A DNA stretch of 64,000 nt from Nocardia gamkensis NBRC 108242 (GCF_001612985.1 NZ_BDBM01000021.1:62001-126000), one strand, 5' to 3'; shown: positions 49,337 to 59,181, numbered from the stretch's first letter. Notes: generated by a model not told the origin, from the letters alone. Numbers and translations are program-made.

Positions 49337-50677
49337 TCACAGGGCTGTCTCCGTGGGCTCCGCGCTGTGCTCGGTGTCGTCCTCGGTCGGGGTGCGTCCG
49401 TGGCGACATCGTTTCGCGGCGGATTCCACGGCGCGGGCCGCGTCGTCGGTCGCGGTGTGCTCGGCCGCCAGGCGCAGCAGGGCGACCGCACCGGCCCGGA
49501 TGTCGGGATCGGCCAATCCGTAGCGGGCAGCATCGACCCAGCGGCCCGCCAGCGGCGCGGCGATCGAGCTCGCCTCCGCGACCACCGCCGGGCTGGACAT
49601 GAGCGCGTCGATCACGTGCACCGGCACGGTCCAGGCATCGCCGGGCTGGGCGTCGATGTAGCGGACCTCCAGGTGGCCCGAGGCGCGCACCGGCGGGAAC
49701 AGCGTGGTCAGGTGGTAGTCGAGGTCGCCGATGCCGGGGCGGCGGCCGACCTCGTCGTCCAGTGCGCCCGACAGCCAGTCGGCGAATGTCGCACCGGGCG
49801 GTGCGGACCATTCCGCGCAGTCGCCGTCACCGCCCTCGGCGCCGCCGTCCGGTCGGCGCACGCACAGCAGCGGCACGTCCAGCGCCCATCTGCCGTAGGC
49901 GGCGATCGGGTCGGCCCAGTCCAGCACCGGCGGGCGGGTGCGCGTGTTGTCCAGCCGCAACCAGGCCCGCATGCGCTGAGACGCCCATGTTCCCGGCGGC
50001 GCGCCACGCAGGCCGGGCGAACAGGCGAAGGCGGCCAGCAGCGCCGGGCCGACGGCGTACAGGGCGCTCCAGCGCGCGGTGACGTCCGCGCGGTCGGCCC
50101 CTGCGTCGACGCTGACCTGGGTGGCGGCGGTATTGCACATCATCAGTTTGCCGAACGGCCCGATGCCGCCGAAGGAGCGCTCCATCGCGCGATAGCGCGG
50201 CAGCTGAAGCAAGCGCTTGGGGCGGCGGTCCGCGTCGGCGGCGACGGAAACGGTGCGGATGGACCGGGATTCGAGAAGTTCCCGCAACAGACGGGCATCA
50301 TCGCGCAGCCGATCACACAGCTGCGCGGCAGCTCCGTAGGGAGCACTGGAGAGTTCGATCTGACCGCCGGGTTCCAGAGTGACCCGGCTGCCCCCCGGCA
50401 ACGCGAGTGCCGGCGAATCGGGGGCGATGGACCGTGGTGCGTACGGTCCGAGTGCGTCCGCCATGGCGGACAGCTGGGGGCGCGGAGCGGCCGAGGGACC
50501 CGACGCCGAACACTCACCCTGCACCGTGAGCCATTCGAGTTCGGCGCCGATCAGCGCCGGTGGCCCGAGCTTGAAACACACCCCTCCGACATATGCTTCC
50601 GCCGCCGCGCGGGAGGAGAGTTCTCCCTGCTCGGTGGCACACCCGGCCGACTCAGGACTCTCGAGCGTGACCGCCAT
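49337..50677 (-). CDS. egtA: Glutamate-cysteine ligase of ergothioneine pathway
   Basis: This 446-residue GCS2-type ligase makes the gamma-glutamylcysteine used by EgtB. It shows IGAELEWLTVQGE, GGQIELSSAPYG, CNTAATQVSVDAG and LEVRYIDAQPGDAW. ATG 50677 follows GGAGG by five bases; the frame continues upstream without homology. First gene of egtA-B-C-D and divergent from egtE, with about 140-176 bp for both promoters. Confidence 0.93.
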   Translation of the reverse strand: MAVTLESPESAGCATEQGELSSRAAAEAYVGGVCFKLGPPALIGAELEWLTVQGECSASGPSAAPRPQLSAMADALGPYAPRSIAPDSPALALPGGSRVTLEPGGQIELSSAPYGAAAQLCDRLRDDARLLRELLESRSIRTVSVAADADRRPKRLLQLPRYRAMERSFGGIGPFGKLMMCNTAATQVSVDAGADRADVTARWSALYAVGPALLAAFACSPGLRGAPPGTWASQRMRAWLRLDNTRTRPPVLDWADPIAAYGRWALDVPLLCVRRPDGGAEGGDGDCAEWSAPPGATFADWLSGALDDEVGRRPGIGDLDYHLTTLFPPVRASGHLEVRYIDAQPGDAWTVPVHVIDALMSSPAVVAEASSIAAPLAGRWVDAARYGLADPDIRAGAVALLRLAAEHTATDDAARAVESAAKRCRHGRTPTEDDTEHSAEPTETAL

Positions 50678-50817
50678 GCCAACCTCCAGTGGGCTCCGGG
50701 ACGTAGTCCGCTGCTCTTCGGTTATCGCCATTCTGCGCGGTGGTATTCCACTCCCCGGCCGAAATTCGAGTGCGGCGATCCATCCAGCGTAGCGACGCAG
50801 GCCGACAAGAAACCGAC

Positions 50818-52044
50818 ATGAAGCCGAACAATTCACCCGATAGGGTCGGCTCCATGCTGGATGACGATCGCGTACGAGCCGACACTCCCGGATGCGCGCC
50901 GGGGCCCGGACCGGGACCCGTTTTCCTCGACAGCGCCGGCTCGTCGCTGCCCCCCGGGGTGGTCACCGACACCGTCATCGCGCATCTGCGCAGGGAGGCG
51001 GAGATCGGTGGCTATCGGGCCGCGAACGAGCGGCTCGACGATCTGGCCGATGTCAAGACCGCGATCGGCGCGCTGATCAACGCCGCGCCCGAGAGCATCG
51101 CGCTCAGCGACAGCGCCACGCGCTCGTGGGCGGACTTCTTCTACTCGGTACCGCTCACCGCGGGCGATCGCATCCTGGTCTCCGAGGCGGACTACGCCAG
51201 CAACGCCATCGCCGCTCTGCAGCGGGCCCGCGCCACCGGCGCCACGGTGGAGAAGATTCCCAGCGACGGGACCGGGCAGATCGACTTGGACGCGTTGTCG
51301 GCGCTGGTCGACGAACGGGTCAAGCTCGTGTCGGTGCTGCACGCCCCGACCAACGGCGGGCTGGTCAACCCGGCCGCCGAGGCGACCCGGATCGCGCACT
51401 CGGTCGGCGCGCTGGTGCTGCTGGACGCCTGTCAGTCCGCCGGCCAGCTGCCCCTGGACGTGGCCGAACTCGGCGTCGACGCCTTGTCGGCCACCGGCCG
51501 CAAGTGGCTGCGCGGCCCGCGCGGCACCGGTTTCCTCTACCTGCGGCCGGAGTTGGCACGCTCGATGGAACCCGCCCGGCTCGACCTGCACGGCGCGCAA
51601 TGGACCGGCCCGCACGACTACCGGCTCGCGCCCGATGCCAGCCGCTTCGAGTTCTGGGAATGCGACGTCGCGGGCAGGCTCGGCCTGGGCGCCGCCGTGC
51701 GATACCTGCTCGAACTGGGCCCGGAAGACATCTACGCCGCGATCGCGGCCCGCGCCGAGCACCTGCGCAAGGCGCTGCCGGAGATTCCCGGGGTGACCGT
51801 GCGCGACATCGGCCTGCGGCACAGCGGCATCGTGTCGTTCACCGTCGACGGCGTCGACTCCGTCGAGGTGCGCGACCGGCTGCTGGCGCAGGACATCACG
51901 GTCACGGTCAGCCACGCCGGTTCGACCCTGCTGGATATGACCGGCCGTGGCCTCGCCTCCGTCGTGCGCGCCTCGCCGCACTGCTTCGTCGGCTTCGACG
52001 AACTCGATCGCTTCGTCGCCGCGGTGGCGGAACTGCGCGCTTGA
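50818..52044 (+). CDS. egtE: Ergothioneine-type PLP-dependent lyase/aminotransferase class V
   Basis: About 408 residues from ATG 50818; ATG 50854 is possible, as neither has a strong ribosome site. The class V fold shows FLDSAGSSLPP, GYRAANERLDDL, LLDACQSAGQLPLDVAELGVDALSATGRKWLRGPRG with the PLP Lys, and a typical small domain. EgtE releases ergothioneine from the hercynylcysteine sulfoxide. Its divergence from egtA-D makes this assignment much safer than a generic desulfurase. Confidence 0.87.
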   Translation: MKPNNSPDRVGSMLDDDRVRADTPGCAPGPGPGPVFLDSAGSSLPPGVVTDTVIAHLRREAEIGGYRAANERLDDLADVKTAIGALINAAPESIALSDSATRSWADFFYSVPLTAGDRILVSEADYASNAIAALQRARATGATVEKIPSDGTGQIDLDALSALVDERVKLVSVLHAPTNGGLVNPAAEATRIAHSVGALVLLDACQSAGQLPLDVAELGVDALSATGRKWLRGPRGTGFLYLRPELARSMEPARLDLHGAQWTGPHDYRLAPDASRFEFWECDVAGRLGLGAAVRYLLELGPEDIYAAIAARAEHLRKALPEIPGVTVRDIGLRHSGIVSFTVDGVDSVEVRDRLLAQDITVTVSHAGSTLLDMTGRGLASVVRASPHCFVGFDELDRFVAAVAELRA

Positions 52045-52066
52045 GCCGCGAGCGGCCCGCGACATC

Positions 52067-52621
52067 TCAGGCCAGATGCACCGCGAGCGCCCTGGCCACC
52101 AGAGCCTCGGCGTCGGCGCCCGGTGCGACCAGACGCAGGCTGCGATTGGCCCGCGTGGTGGCGATGCCGTGCAGATTCGTCCACAGGGCGATCGCGCGGT
52201 CGCGCGGATCGGTCGTGCCCGCCGCCGCGCCGACCAGTTCGGCGAACCGCGCGAACAGCGGCAGAGTGACCGACCGCAGGTTCTCGCCGGAGCCTTCGAG
52301 CAGATCGTGCCGGAACATCAGGGTGAACATCTCCGGCCGCCGCGCGGCGAACTCGATGTACTCGGCGCTCATCCGCCCGAGACGGTCGCGCGCGGACTCG
52401 GCGTCCACCGCCGTGAACCGGTCGGCGAGGTCGGCGAACCCCCGGGCGGCAATCGCGGCCAGCAGTGCGCGGTGGGTCGGGAAGTAGCGCCGCGGCGCAC
52501 CGTGCGAGACGCCCGCCGCCCGGGTGATCGCACGCAACCCCAAGTGCGCGGCACCCACCTCCTCGAGCAGATCGACGCCGACGTCGACCAGTCGATCTCG
52601 CAGCGTCTCGCTCTCGGGCAT
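52067..52621 (-). CDS. TetR-family regulator divergent from plsC-like gene
   Basis: This 184-residue protein has the HTH segment DRLVDVGVDLLEEVGAAHLGLRAITRAAGVSHGAPRRYFPTHRALLAAI and a C-terminal WHG-type domain ending GADAEALVARALAVHLA. ATG 52621. The divergent region carries two well-formed palindromic operators and a half-like third, so it very likely represses itself and the acyltransferase. The ligand is unknown, perhaps a lipid or drug. Confidence 0.88.
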   Translation of the reverse strand: MPESETLRDRLVDVGVDLLEEVGAAHLGLRAITRAAGVSHGAPRRYFPTHRALLAAIAARGFADLADRFTAVDAESARDRLGRMSAEYIEFAARRPEMFTLMFRHDLLEGSGENLRSVTLPLFARFAELVGAAAGTTDPRDRAIALWTNLHGIATTRANRSLRLVAPGADAEALVARALAVHLA

Positions 52622-52622
52622 G

Positions 52623-52707
52623 CGGACATTGTCTACGCCTGCCACGGCAGAACCACACTCCCGCGCATAGACACTGTCTACGCGATGCGGTAGACAATGT
52701 CTACGCG
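52623..52707. promoter_or_regulatory. TetR operators between regulator and acyltransferase
   Basis: GTAGACAATGTCTAC (52690-52704) is a 7-1-7 perfect palindrome. ATAGACACTGTCTAC (52667-52681) is a close copy 23 bp away, both inside GC-rich CGC/GCG flanks. A degenerate third (GGACATTGTCTAC) begins at 52624. They cover the start regions of both genes. Confidence 0.75.
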
Positions 52708-52726
52708 TTCGTCTACGGAGGTCTAC

Positions 52727-53386
52727 ATGTGGTACTCGCTGTTCAAGTACGTGCTGCTCGGTCCGCTGCTGCGGCTGCTGGGAAGGCCCGATGTCGCGGG
52801 GCTGGACAACATCCCGCGCACCGGGCCGGTGATCATCGCGGCCAATCACCTCGCCGTGATCGACTCGCTCTACCTCGCGCTGGTCGTCCCCCGGCGCGTG
52901 ACGTTCCTCGCCAAACAGGAGTACTTCACCGGGAAGGGCCTGCGCGGCCGGTTCAATCGGTGGTTCTACTCGGTCTCCGGGCAGGTTCCGGTCGACCGGA
53001 CGGGCGGCGACGCGGCCGCGGGCGCACTGGCGGCGGCCACCCGCATCCTGGAAGCAGGCGGGGTCTGGGCGATCCATCCCGAGGGCACCCGTTCACCCGA
53101 CGGGCGGATCTACCGCGGCCGCACCGGCACCCTGCGGGTCGCCATGGCCACCGGCGCGCCGGTCGTTCCGGTGACGCTGTCCGGTACCGACCGGGTGAAC
53201 CCACGCGGCAGTCGTCTGCCGCGGTTCGGCAAAGTGCGCATCGAGTTCGGGGCGCCGCGCCGCTACCCGCCCGCCGAGCAGCGCCACATGGTGCGCGCCG
53301 CCACCGACGAGCTGATGCGCGAGCTGGCCGCGCGCTCGGGCCGGTGCTATGTGGACCGCTACGCGGCCACCTTCTCGTCGCTGTGA
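52727..53386 (+). CDS. 1-acyl-sn-glycerol-3-phosphate acyltransferase (PlsC-like)
   Basis: This 219-residue membrane-associated acyltransferase has block I NHLAVID (NHxxxD), FLAKQEYF, IHPEGTRSPDG (block III) and VVPVTLSGTD. It acylates lysophosphatidate or a related acceptor. ATG 52727 has GGAGG five bases upstream; ten extra codons upstream are unsupported and would overlap an operator. It is controlled by the adjacent TetR, which is unusual for a core phospholipid enzyme and suggests a specialised paralogue. Confidence 0.88.
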   Translation: MWYSLFKYVLLGPLLRLLGRPDVAGLDNIPRTGPVIIAANHLAVIDSLYLALVVPRRVTFLAKQEYFTGKGLRGRFNRWFYSVSGQVPVDRTGGDAAAGALAAATRILEAGGVWAIHPEGTRSPDGRIYRGRTGTLRVAMATGAPVVPVTLSGTDRVNPRGSRLPRFGKVRIEFGAPRRYPPAEQRHMVRAATDELMRELAARSGRCYVDRYAATFSSL

Positions 53387-53483
53387 CCTGGGCCCCCGGA
53401 AAAGGGGTTAACGCCGCCCCGCGATGGCGGGATAGTGGGGGGAGGCCGGTTCCCGGCGACAGCTGGTGGTTAGGAGATGAACG

Positions 53484-55136
53484 TTGAGCAGGTTCACCGA
53501 CGAGATGTATGCCACGGCGCGAAACTCCGAGCGCGGACTGGTAACCGGCGAGCCCGGCGCCCCGCTGCGGCGCACCTGGGCGGAGATCCACCGGATCGCC
53601 CGGCGCATGGCGGGCGGGCTGGCCGAAGCGGGCATCGGGCACGGCGACGCGGTCGGCGTGCTCGCGGGCATGCCGGTCGACATCGCCCCGGCCTGCCAGG
53701 CCGTCTGGATGCGCGGCGCGTCGATCACCATGCTGCACCAGCCGACTCCGCGCACCGACCTGGTGGTCTGGGCGCGCGACACCGAGACCGTGCTGACCAT
53801 GATCGAAGCGCGCGCGGTCGTGCTGGGCGCGCCGTTCGAGGCGGCCGAGCCGCTGCTGCGCGAACGCGGCATCACCGTGGTGCGCATCGACCAGCTGCCC
53901 GACGGTCCCGACACCGACCCGGTGCCCACCGCCGAGGGCGATATCGCGTTGCAGCAGTTGACCTCCGGTTCCACCGGCTCGCCCAAGGCGGTCCGGATCA
54001 CGCACGAGAACTTCTTCGTCAACGCCCACGCCATGTTCGACCGGGTGAAATTCCAGCTCGACGACGACGTGATGGTCAGCTGGCTGCCCCTGTTCCACGA
54101 CATGGGCATGGTCGGATTCCTCAGCGTCCCGATGCAATTCGGCGCCGAAGTGGTGTGCGTGACGCCGCTGGACTTCCTCACCAGGCCGCTGCTGTGGGCC
54201 GAGCTGATCAGCAAGTACCGCGGAACCGTCACCGCCGCGCCGAATTTCGCCTATTCGCTGCTGGCCCGGCGGCTGCGGCAGGCCGACGACGGGGCGTTCG
54301 ACCTCAGCAGCGTGCGCTACATGTGGAACGGCGCCGAACCGGTGGACCCGGACACCATGGAGGCTCTGGCCGCCGCCGGGAAACGCTTCGGGCTCAACCC
54401 GATGGCGCTCACCCCGGTGTACGGCATGGCCGAGACCACGCTCGCCGTGTCGATCCCCGACGCCGGGCACGGGCAGGTGCTCGACGTGATCGATGCCGAT
54501 CTGCTAGAAGCGATCGGCAAGGCGGTGCCCGTCCCGGAGGAGCACGGCCAGCCCGCCAACATCCGCAGACTGCCCACCCTCGGCTATCTGGTCGACCATC
54601 TGGAGGGCCGGATCGTCGACAGCGAACGTCAGCCGCTGCCCACCCGGTCGGTGGGTGTGATCGAATTGCGCGGCCCCGCGGTCACTTCCGGGTATGTGAC
54701 GGTGGACGGATTCGAACCTGCCCAGGACGACGAGGGCTGGCTGGACACCGGCGACATCGGCTACTTCACCGACGAGGGGCTGATCGTGGTGTGCGGCCGG
54801 ATGAAGGACGTGATCATCATGGGCGGCCGCAACATCTACCCCACCGACATCGAGCGCGCCGCGACCAGGGTGAGCGGCGTACGTCCGGGCAACGCGGTGG
54901 CGGTGCGCCTCGACGCGGGCCAGAAGCGGGAAAGTTTCGCCGTGGTGGTGGAGAGCGGCAGCCACCAGAATCCCGAGGAGGTCAAGCGCATCGAGCGCGA
55001 GATCGTGCATTCGGTGTTCGCGGAGGTCGGCGCTCGGCCGCGCACCGTCACCGTGCTCGGCCCCGGCGCACTGCCGAAGACCTCTTCGGGCAAACTGCGC
55101 AGGGCCGCGACCGCGATCCATCTGCCGCGCGGATGA
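53484..55136 (+). CDS. Fatty acyl-AMP/CoA ligase (Rv1013 Pks16-like)
   Basis: This 550-residue ANL adenylating enzyme has [21 protein letters not shown] (P-loop), [42 protein letters not shown] and the C-terminal Lys in [16 protein letters not shown]-type residues and the long insert fit fatty acyl-AMP ligases. By position next to pth and rplY it matches Rv1013 (pks16). The TTG at 53484 has TAGGAGA upstream. It is convergent with pth over a strong hairpin. Confidence 0.88.
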   Translation: MSRFTDEMYATARNSERGLVTGEPGAPLRRTWAEIHRIARRMAGGLAEAGIGHGDAVGVLAGMPVDIAPACQAVWMRGASITMLHQPTPRTDLVVWARDTETVLTMIEARAVVLGAPFEAAEPLLRERGITVVRIDQLPDGPDTDPVPTAEGDIALQQLTSGSTGSPKAVRITHENFFVNAHAMFDRVKFQLDDDVMVSWLPLFHDMGMVGFLSVPMQFGAEVVCVTPLDFLTRPLLWAELISKYRGTVTAAPNFAYSLLARRLRQADDGAFDLSSVRYMWNGAEPVDPDTMEALAAAGKRFGLNPMALTPVYGMAETTLAVSIPDAGHGQVLDVIDADLLEAIGKAVPVPEEHGQPANIRRLPTLGYLVDHLEGRIVDSERQPLPTRSVGVIELRGPAVTSGYVTVDGFEPAQDDEGWLDTGDIGYFTDEGLIVVCGRMKDVIIMGGRNIYPTDIERAATRVSGVRPGNAVAVRLDAGQKRESFAVVVESGSHQNPEEVKRIEREIVHSVFAEVGARPRTVTVLGPGALPKTSSGKLRRAATAIHLPRG

Positions 55137-55143
55137 TCGGCCG

Positions 55144-55172
55144 GGCGCACCTCGTATCGAGCGCGGTGCGCC
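55144..55172. terminator. Bidirectional hairpin between convergent genes
   Basis: GGCGCACC (55144-55151) pairs with GGTGCGCC (55165-55172), with a nested TCG/CGA in the loop. It fills the gap between the ligase stop and the pth stop and could serve both strands. No T-run is present. Confidence 0.5.
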
Positions 55173-55760
55173 TCAGTGCACTTGGTTCTGCGCGGTCTCG
55201 AGACCCACGCGCAGCAGCAGTTCCACCGCGTCGGCGGCCTGCTCGACGATCACCGGGACCTCTTTGCGCTCCGGCGCGGAGAACGGCTTCAGCACGTAGT
55301 CGGCCGGATCCTGGCGGCCCGGCGGGCGGCCGATGCCGATGCGGGTGCGCAGGTAGTCCTTGGTGGTCAGGGCGCTGGAGACGGAGCGCAGACCGTTGTG
55401 CCCGCCCTCGCCGCCGCCGCGCTTGAGCCGGATGGCGCCGAACGGCAGGTCGAGTTCGTCGTGCACGACGATCACCTCGGTCGGCGGCACGGAGAAGAAC
55501 TTCGCCAGCGCGGCCACCGGCCGCCCGGACAGATTCATGAACGACCGCGGCTTCGCGATCAGCACCTGGCGCCCGTCCAGCCGAGCCTGCAGCAGGTCGG
55601 CGCCGGATTTCTTGTGCACACCGAAACGGCCGCCGACGCGCTCGGCGAGCACGTCGGCGACCAGGAAACCCACATTGTGCCGGGTGCGCTCGTATTCGGG
55701 ACCGGGATTGCCCAGTCCGACGACGAGCGCGGGCCCGGCGGACGGTGCGCTGTTACTCAG
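55173..55760 (-). CDS. pth: Peptidyl-tRNA hydrolase
   Basis: With the start at CTG 55760 this is 195 residues, the normal Pth length. It includes [20 protein letters not shown] with the catalytic Asn and His. Further motifs are [20 protein letters not shown] and GGHNGLRS. It recycles tRNA from drop-off peptidyl-tRNA. No ATG, GTG or TTG exists in frame before the catalytic N-terminus; the next one (GTG, giving VGFLV) would delete the active site. CTG overlaps the end of rplY, with GAGG nearby, implying coupled translation from an unusual start. Confidence 0.9.
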   Translation of the reverse strand: MSNSAPSAGPALVVGLGNPGPEYERTRHNVGFLVADVLAERVGGRFGVHKKSGADLLQARLDGRQVLIAKPRSFMNLSGRPVAALAKFFSVPPTEVIVVHDELDLPFGAIRLKRGGGEGGHNGLRSVSSALTTKDYLRTRIGIGRPPGRQDPADYVLKPFSAPERKEVPVIVEQAADAVELLLRVGLETAQNQVH

Positions 55761-56355
55761 CGCTCTCGCCCTCGGCCTCGGCCGTCTCCTCGCCCTCGAC
55801 GGGCTCGGCGGCCGGGGCGGCGATCACGTTGACGATCAGGATCTCCGCATCGGTGGCCAGCTCGACGCCCTCGGGCAGCTGCAACTCGCCCGCGGTGATC
55901 TGGGTGCCCGCCTCGATACCCTCGACGGAGACCTCGATGGATTCGGGCAGCTTCATCGCGTCGGCCAGGATGGAGACGGTGGTGGCTTCCTGGGTGACCA
56001 GGGTGCCGGGGGCGGCGTCGCCTGCGACGGTGACGTTCACGTCGGCGGTGACCTTCTCGCCGCGCTTGATGATCAGCAGGTCGGCGTGCTCGATGTAGCG
56101 ACGGATCGGGTGCACCACAACGGACTTGGTCAGCGCGAGCTGCTTCTGGCCGTCGATGACGAGGTTCAGCACCGCGTTGGTGCCGTGCTCACGCAGGATG
56201 GCGGCGAAGGCCTGGGCGTTCACCGACAGGTGCCGCGGGTCGGCCTGGTGGCCGTACAGCACGGCCGGGACGTTGCCCGCACGACGGGTACGGCGGGCGG
56301 CGCCCTTGCCGAACTCGGTACGTACGGATGCTTCGAGAAGGTTGACGTCGGACAT
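55753..56355 (-). CDS. rplY: 50S ribosomal protein L25 (general stress protein Ctc type)
   Basis: This 200-residue long-form bL25 has the N-terminal 5S rRNA-binding domain ([25 protein letters not shown]) and the TL5-type C-terminal domain, ending in an acidic EAEGESAE tail. ATG 56355. Its stop lies inside the start region of pth. The rplY-pth pair is conserved in mycobacteria (Rv1015c-Rv1014c). Confidence 0.95.
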   Translation of the reverse strand: MSDVNLLEASVRTEFGKGAARRTRRAGNVPAVLYGHQADPRHLSVNAQAFAAILREHGTNAVLNLVIDGQKQLALTKSVVVHPIRRYIEHADLLIIKRGEKVTADVNVTVAGDAAPGTLVTQEATTVSILADAMKLPESIEVSVEGIEAGTQITAGELQLPEGVELATDAEILIVNVIAAPAAEPVEGEETAEAEGESAE

Positions 56356-56660
56356 GACTGGATCTACTCCTACGGCTCTTCCGGGCTGGTCAGTTACACG
56401 TCAGGGGTTCCGCACACCTGACGGGGGTGGTCTACTCGTCGGGGCGAAGACCGAACGAGGACGGCCGGAAGCCGAGCCGCGTCGATCACGGTGCCGCAAA
56501 ACTGGTCTGCGGTCACCCTCGCCGAGACAACCCGAACACCATACCCCAGCGCAGAGGCGCTCTTTGAATCGGGTGGTCACCGGCGGTTCGGCTCACGCTC
56601 GAGCGAGTCGCGTACGCTGGCGTGGTTGCCGATCGGTTGTCTGCGAAAGGTTGTCTTGCG

Positions 56661-58304
56661 TTGAGCGCCTCCCCTGAGGGTGTTGTCGCGCCCGCACCCC
56701 GCGGGCTGTCCGCCGAGGTGGCCCGCCGGCGCACGTTCGCGGTGATCTCCCACCCCGACGCGGGCAAGTCCACGCTCACCGAGGCACTCGCCCTGCACGC
56801 CAGGATGATCTCCGAGGCGGGCGCGATCCACGGCAAGGCCGGGCGCAAGTCCACCGTCTCGGACTGGATGGAGATGGAGAAGGCGCGCGGCATCTCGGTC
56901 AGCTCGACCGCGCTGCAGTTCAACTACCGCGCCGCGGGGTCCGAGGTCGACAGCGTCATCAACCTGGTGGACACCCCCGGCCACTCCGATTTCTCCGAGG
57001 ACACCTACCGGGTGCTCACCGCCGTCGACGCCGCGGTGATGCTGATCGACGCGGCAAAGGGCCTGGAGCCGCAGACGCTGAAGCTGTTCCAGGTCTGCCG
57101 CCACCGCGGCATCCCGGTGATCACCGTGATCAACAAGTGGGACCGGCCGGGCCGGGCTCCGCTGGAGCTGCTCGACGAGATCGACGAGCGGATCGGCCTC
57201 ACCCCCACCCCGCTGTTCCTCCCGGTCGGTATCGCGGGAGACTTCCGCGGCCTGCTGCGCCGCGGCCCGGACGGCGCGGCGCTCGAATACATCCACTTCA
57301 CCCGCACCGCGGGCGGCGCGACCATCGCGCCGGAGGAGTCGCTGACTCCGGAGGCGGCCGAGGCGCGCGAAGGCGAGCCGTGGACCACCGCCGCGGAGGA
57401 GAGCGAACTGCTCTCGGCCACCGGCCAGGACCACGACCAGGAGTTGTTCCTGGCCGGGCAGACCTCACCGGTCATCTACGCCTCCGCGATGCTGAACTTC
57501 GGCGTGCGGCAGCTGCTGGAGACCCTGGTGGCGCTCGCGCCCGCACCGGGTCCGCGCCGCGATGTCGAGGGCAAGCCGCGCGAGACCGGCGATCCGTTCA
57601 GCGCGGTGGTGTTCAAGGTACAGGCGGGCATGGACGCCGCCCACCGGGACCGGCTCGCGTTCATGCGGATCGTGTCGGGCGAGTTCGAACGCGGCATGGT
57701 GGTCACCCACGCGCAGACCGGGCGGCCGTTCGCCACCAAGTACGCGCTGACCGTGTTCGGCCGCGAACGCGCCACCGTCGACACCGCCTACCCCGGTGAC
57801 GTGGTGGGCCTGGTCAACGCGACGGCGCTGGCTCCGGGACACACGCTGTTCGTGGACAAGAAGGTGGAGTTCCCGCCGATCCCGTCGTTCGCACCGGAGC
57901 ATTTCGCCGTGCTGCGGGCCCGTAGCGCGGGCAAGTACAAGCAGTTCCGCAAGGCGATGGACCAGCTCGACTCCGAGGGCGTCGTGCAGGTGCTGCGCAA
58001 CGACATCCGCGGCGACGCCGCTCCGGTCCTGGCGGCCGTCGGCCCGATGCAGTTCGAAGTGGTGACCGCGCGCATGCTCACGGAGTTCAACGTCGAGACC
58101 ACGATGGAGCACCTCGGCTACACGCTGGCCCGGCGCACCGATGCCGCGTCGGCGGACGAACTCGGGCGGCAGCGCGGGGTGGAGGTGTTCACCCGCTCAG
58201 ACGGTGCGCTGCTCGCGCTGTTCAGCGATAAATGGCGGCTGCAATACATCGAGAAGGAGCACCCGGCGCTCACCTTGGAGCCCCTGGTGGCCACCGCCGA
58301 CTGA
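56661..58304 (+). CDS. prfC: Peptide chain release factor 3
   Basis: This GTPase of about 547 residues recycles RF1/RF2 after termination. It shows FAVISHPDAGKSTLTEAL (G1), the RF3-specific GAIHGKAGRKSTVSDWMEMEKARGISV switch region, LVDTPGHSDFSEDTYRVL (G3), NKWDR (G4) and the RF3 C-terminal part. The TTG start at 56661 has GAAAGG ten bases upstream; a GTG at 56622 is in frame without a ribosome site. It ends one base from the convergent next gene. Confidence 0.94.
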   Translation: MSASPEGVVAPAPRGLSAEVARRRTFAVISHPDAGKSTLTEALALHARMISEAGAIHGKAGRKSTVSDWMEMEKARGISVSSTALQFNYRAAGSEVDSVINLVDTPGHSDFSEDTYRVLTAVDAAVMLIDAAKGLEPQTLKLFQVCRHRGIPVITVINKWDRPGRAPLELLDEIDERIGLTPTPLFLPVGIAGDFRGLLRRGPDGAALEYIHFTRTAGGATIAPEESLTPEAAEAREGEPWTTAAEESELLSATGQDHDQELFLAGQTSPVIYASAMLNFGVRQLLETLVALAPAPGPRRDVEGKPRETGDPFSAVVFKVQAGMDAAHRDRLAFMRIVSGEFERGMVVTHAQTGRPFATKYALTVFGRERATVDTAYPGDVVGLVNATALAPGHTLFVDKKVEFPPIPSFAPEHFAVLRARSAGKYKQFRKAMDQLDSEGVVQVLRNDIRGDAAPVLAAVGPMQFEVVTARMLTEFNVETTMEHLGYTLARRTDAASADELGRQRGVEVFTRSDGALLALFSDKWRLQYIEKEHPALTLEPLVATAD

Positions 58305-58305
58305 G

Positions 58306-59181
58306 TCAGCCGGCCTCGGACTCCGGCCGCATCGGCGGGGCACCGGGGTCGCGTTCGATCGAAGAGATGCCGTCTTCTTTCGCGATCAGGCCCCAGCGGC
58401 TCGAGGTCAGCCGCAGGCTGGGCAGGTCGCTGAGGGAGAGCACCACTTCGTAGGTGCGTTCGTATCCGGTGTGCGAGATGCGCCAGTGGCCGTCGTCGCA
58501 GCGGACGTAGCGGTCGGTGTAGAAGGCCGCGCCGCGCAGCAGCATGTTGTGGCCCGGAATGAGCACTGTGTCGGCGAGATACCACGTGCCGGTCGCGGTG
58601 TCGCCGTCCACATCGATCTCCGGGTGGTCGCAGCGGTGCTCGGTGATCACGTGCGGCCCGAGCGTGTTGCGCATGAACGCGATGAACGCCTCGCGCGATT
58701 CGAACTGCAGATATTCGCTGTAGGTCGCGGTCGCCTCGGGCACCATGGTGTCGGCGAAGTCATCCCAGGATTTGGTGTCGAGGGTGCGCAGGTACCGGTA
58801 CTTCAGCCGGGAGATCGCCGAGACGTCGTCCAGCTCCCGCTCGTCGCGACCGCGGCCCGCCCGCGGATCGTCGCGCACCTGCCCGAAGTCGATGGTTCCC
58901 GCGTCGAAGCGCAGCCGGTCATCGGCGTCGGCATCCCCTTCACCGGCGCCGGTCGTCCGACTGTCGCGCTTCGGACCCGCACCGACCGGGTCGAAATCTC
59001 GTTCCTCCGGCTCCGGTATGCCGGAATCGATGTCCACCCCGCCGCGCTCTTGGCCACCCGGGGGAAATCCCAGGTCGTCGCGCTGCGGCCCACCGGAGCC
59101 CGTGCCCCGGTCGTTACGCACTTGCCCAGCGATGCCCAAACCTGGGTCGCCGCGCCCCTGCCCGCCGGTTCGCTGATCCAT
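58306..59181 (-). CDS. NTF2-fold (SnoaL-like) protein with disordered N-terminus
   Basis: This 291-residue protein has about 118 residues of Gly/Asp/Arg-rich disorder, then a SnoaL-like domain: DVSAISRLKYRYLRTLDTKSWDDFADTMVPEATATYSE, MRNTLGPHVITEHRCDHPEI and DRYVRCDDGHWRISHTGYERTYE. The fold serves isomerases, dehydratases and small-molecule binders; no activity can be assigned. The length is more than twice that of a bare domain; an internal start near 58830 would give the domain alone. Confidence 0.75.
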   Translation of the reverse strand: MDQRTGGQGRGDPGLGIAGQVRNDRGTGSGGPQRDDLGFPPGGQERGGVDIDSGIPEPEERDFDPVGAGPKRDSRTTGAGEGDADADDRLRFDAGTIDFGQVRDDPRAGRGRDERELDDVSAISRLKYRYLRTLDTKSWDDFADTMVPEATATYSEYLQFESREAFIAFMRNTLGPHVITEHRCDHPEIDVDGDTATGTWYLADTVLIPGHNMLLRGAAFYTDRYVRCDDGHWRISHTGYERTYEVVLSLSDLPSLRLTSSRWGLIAKEDGISSIERDPGAPPMRPESEAG

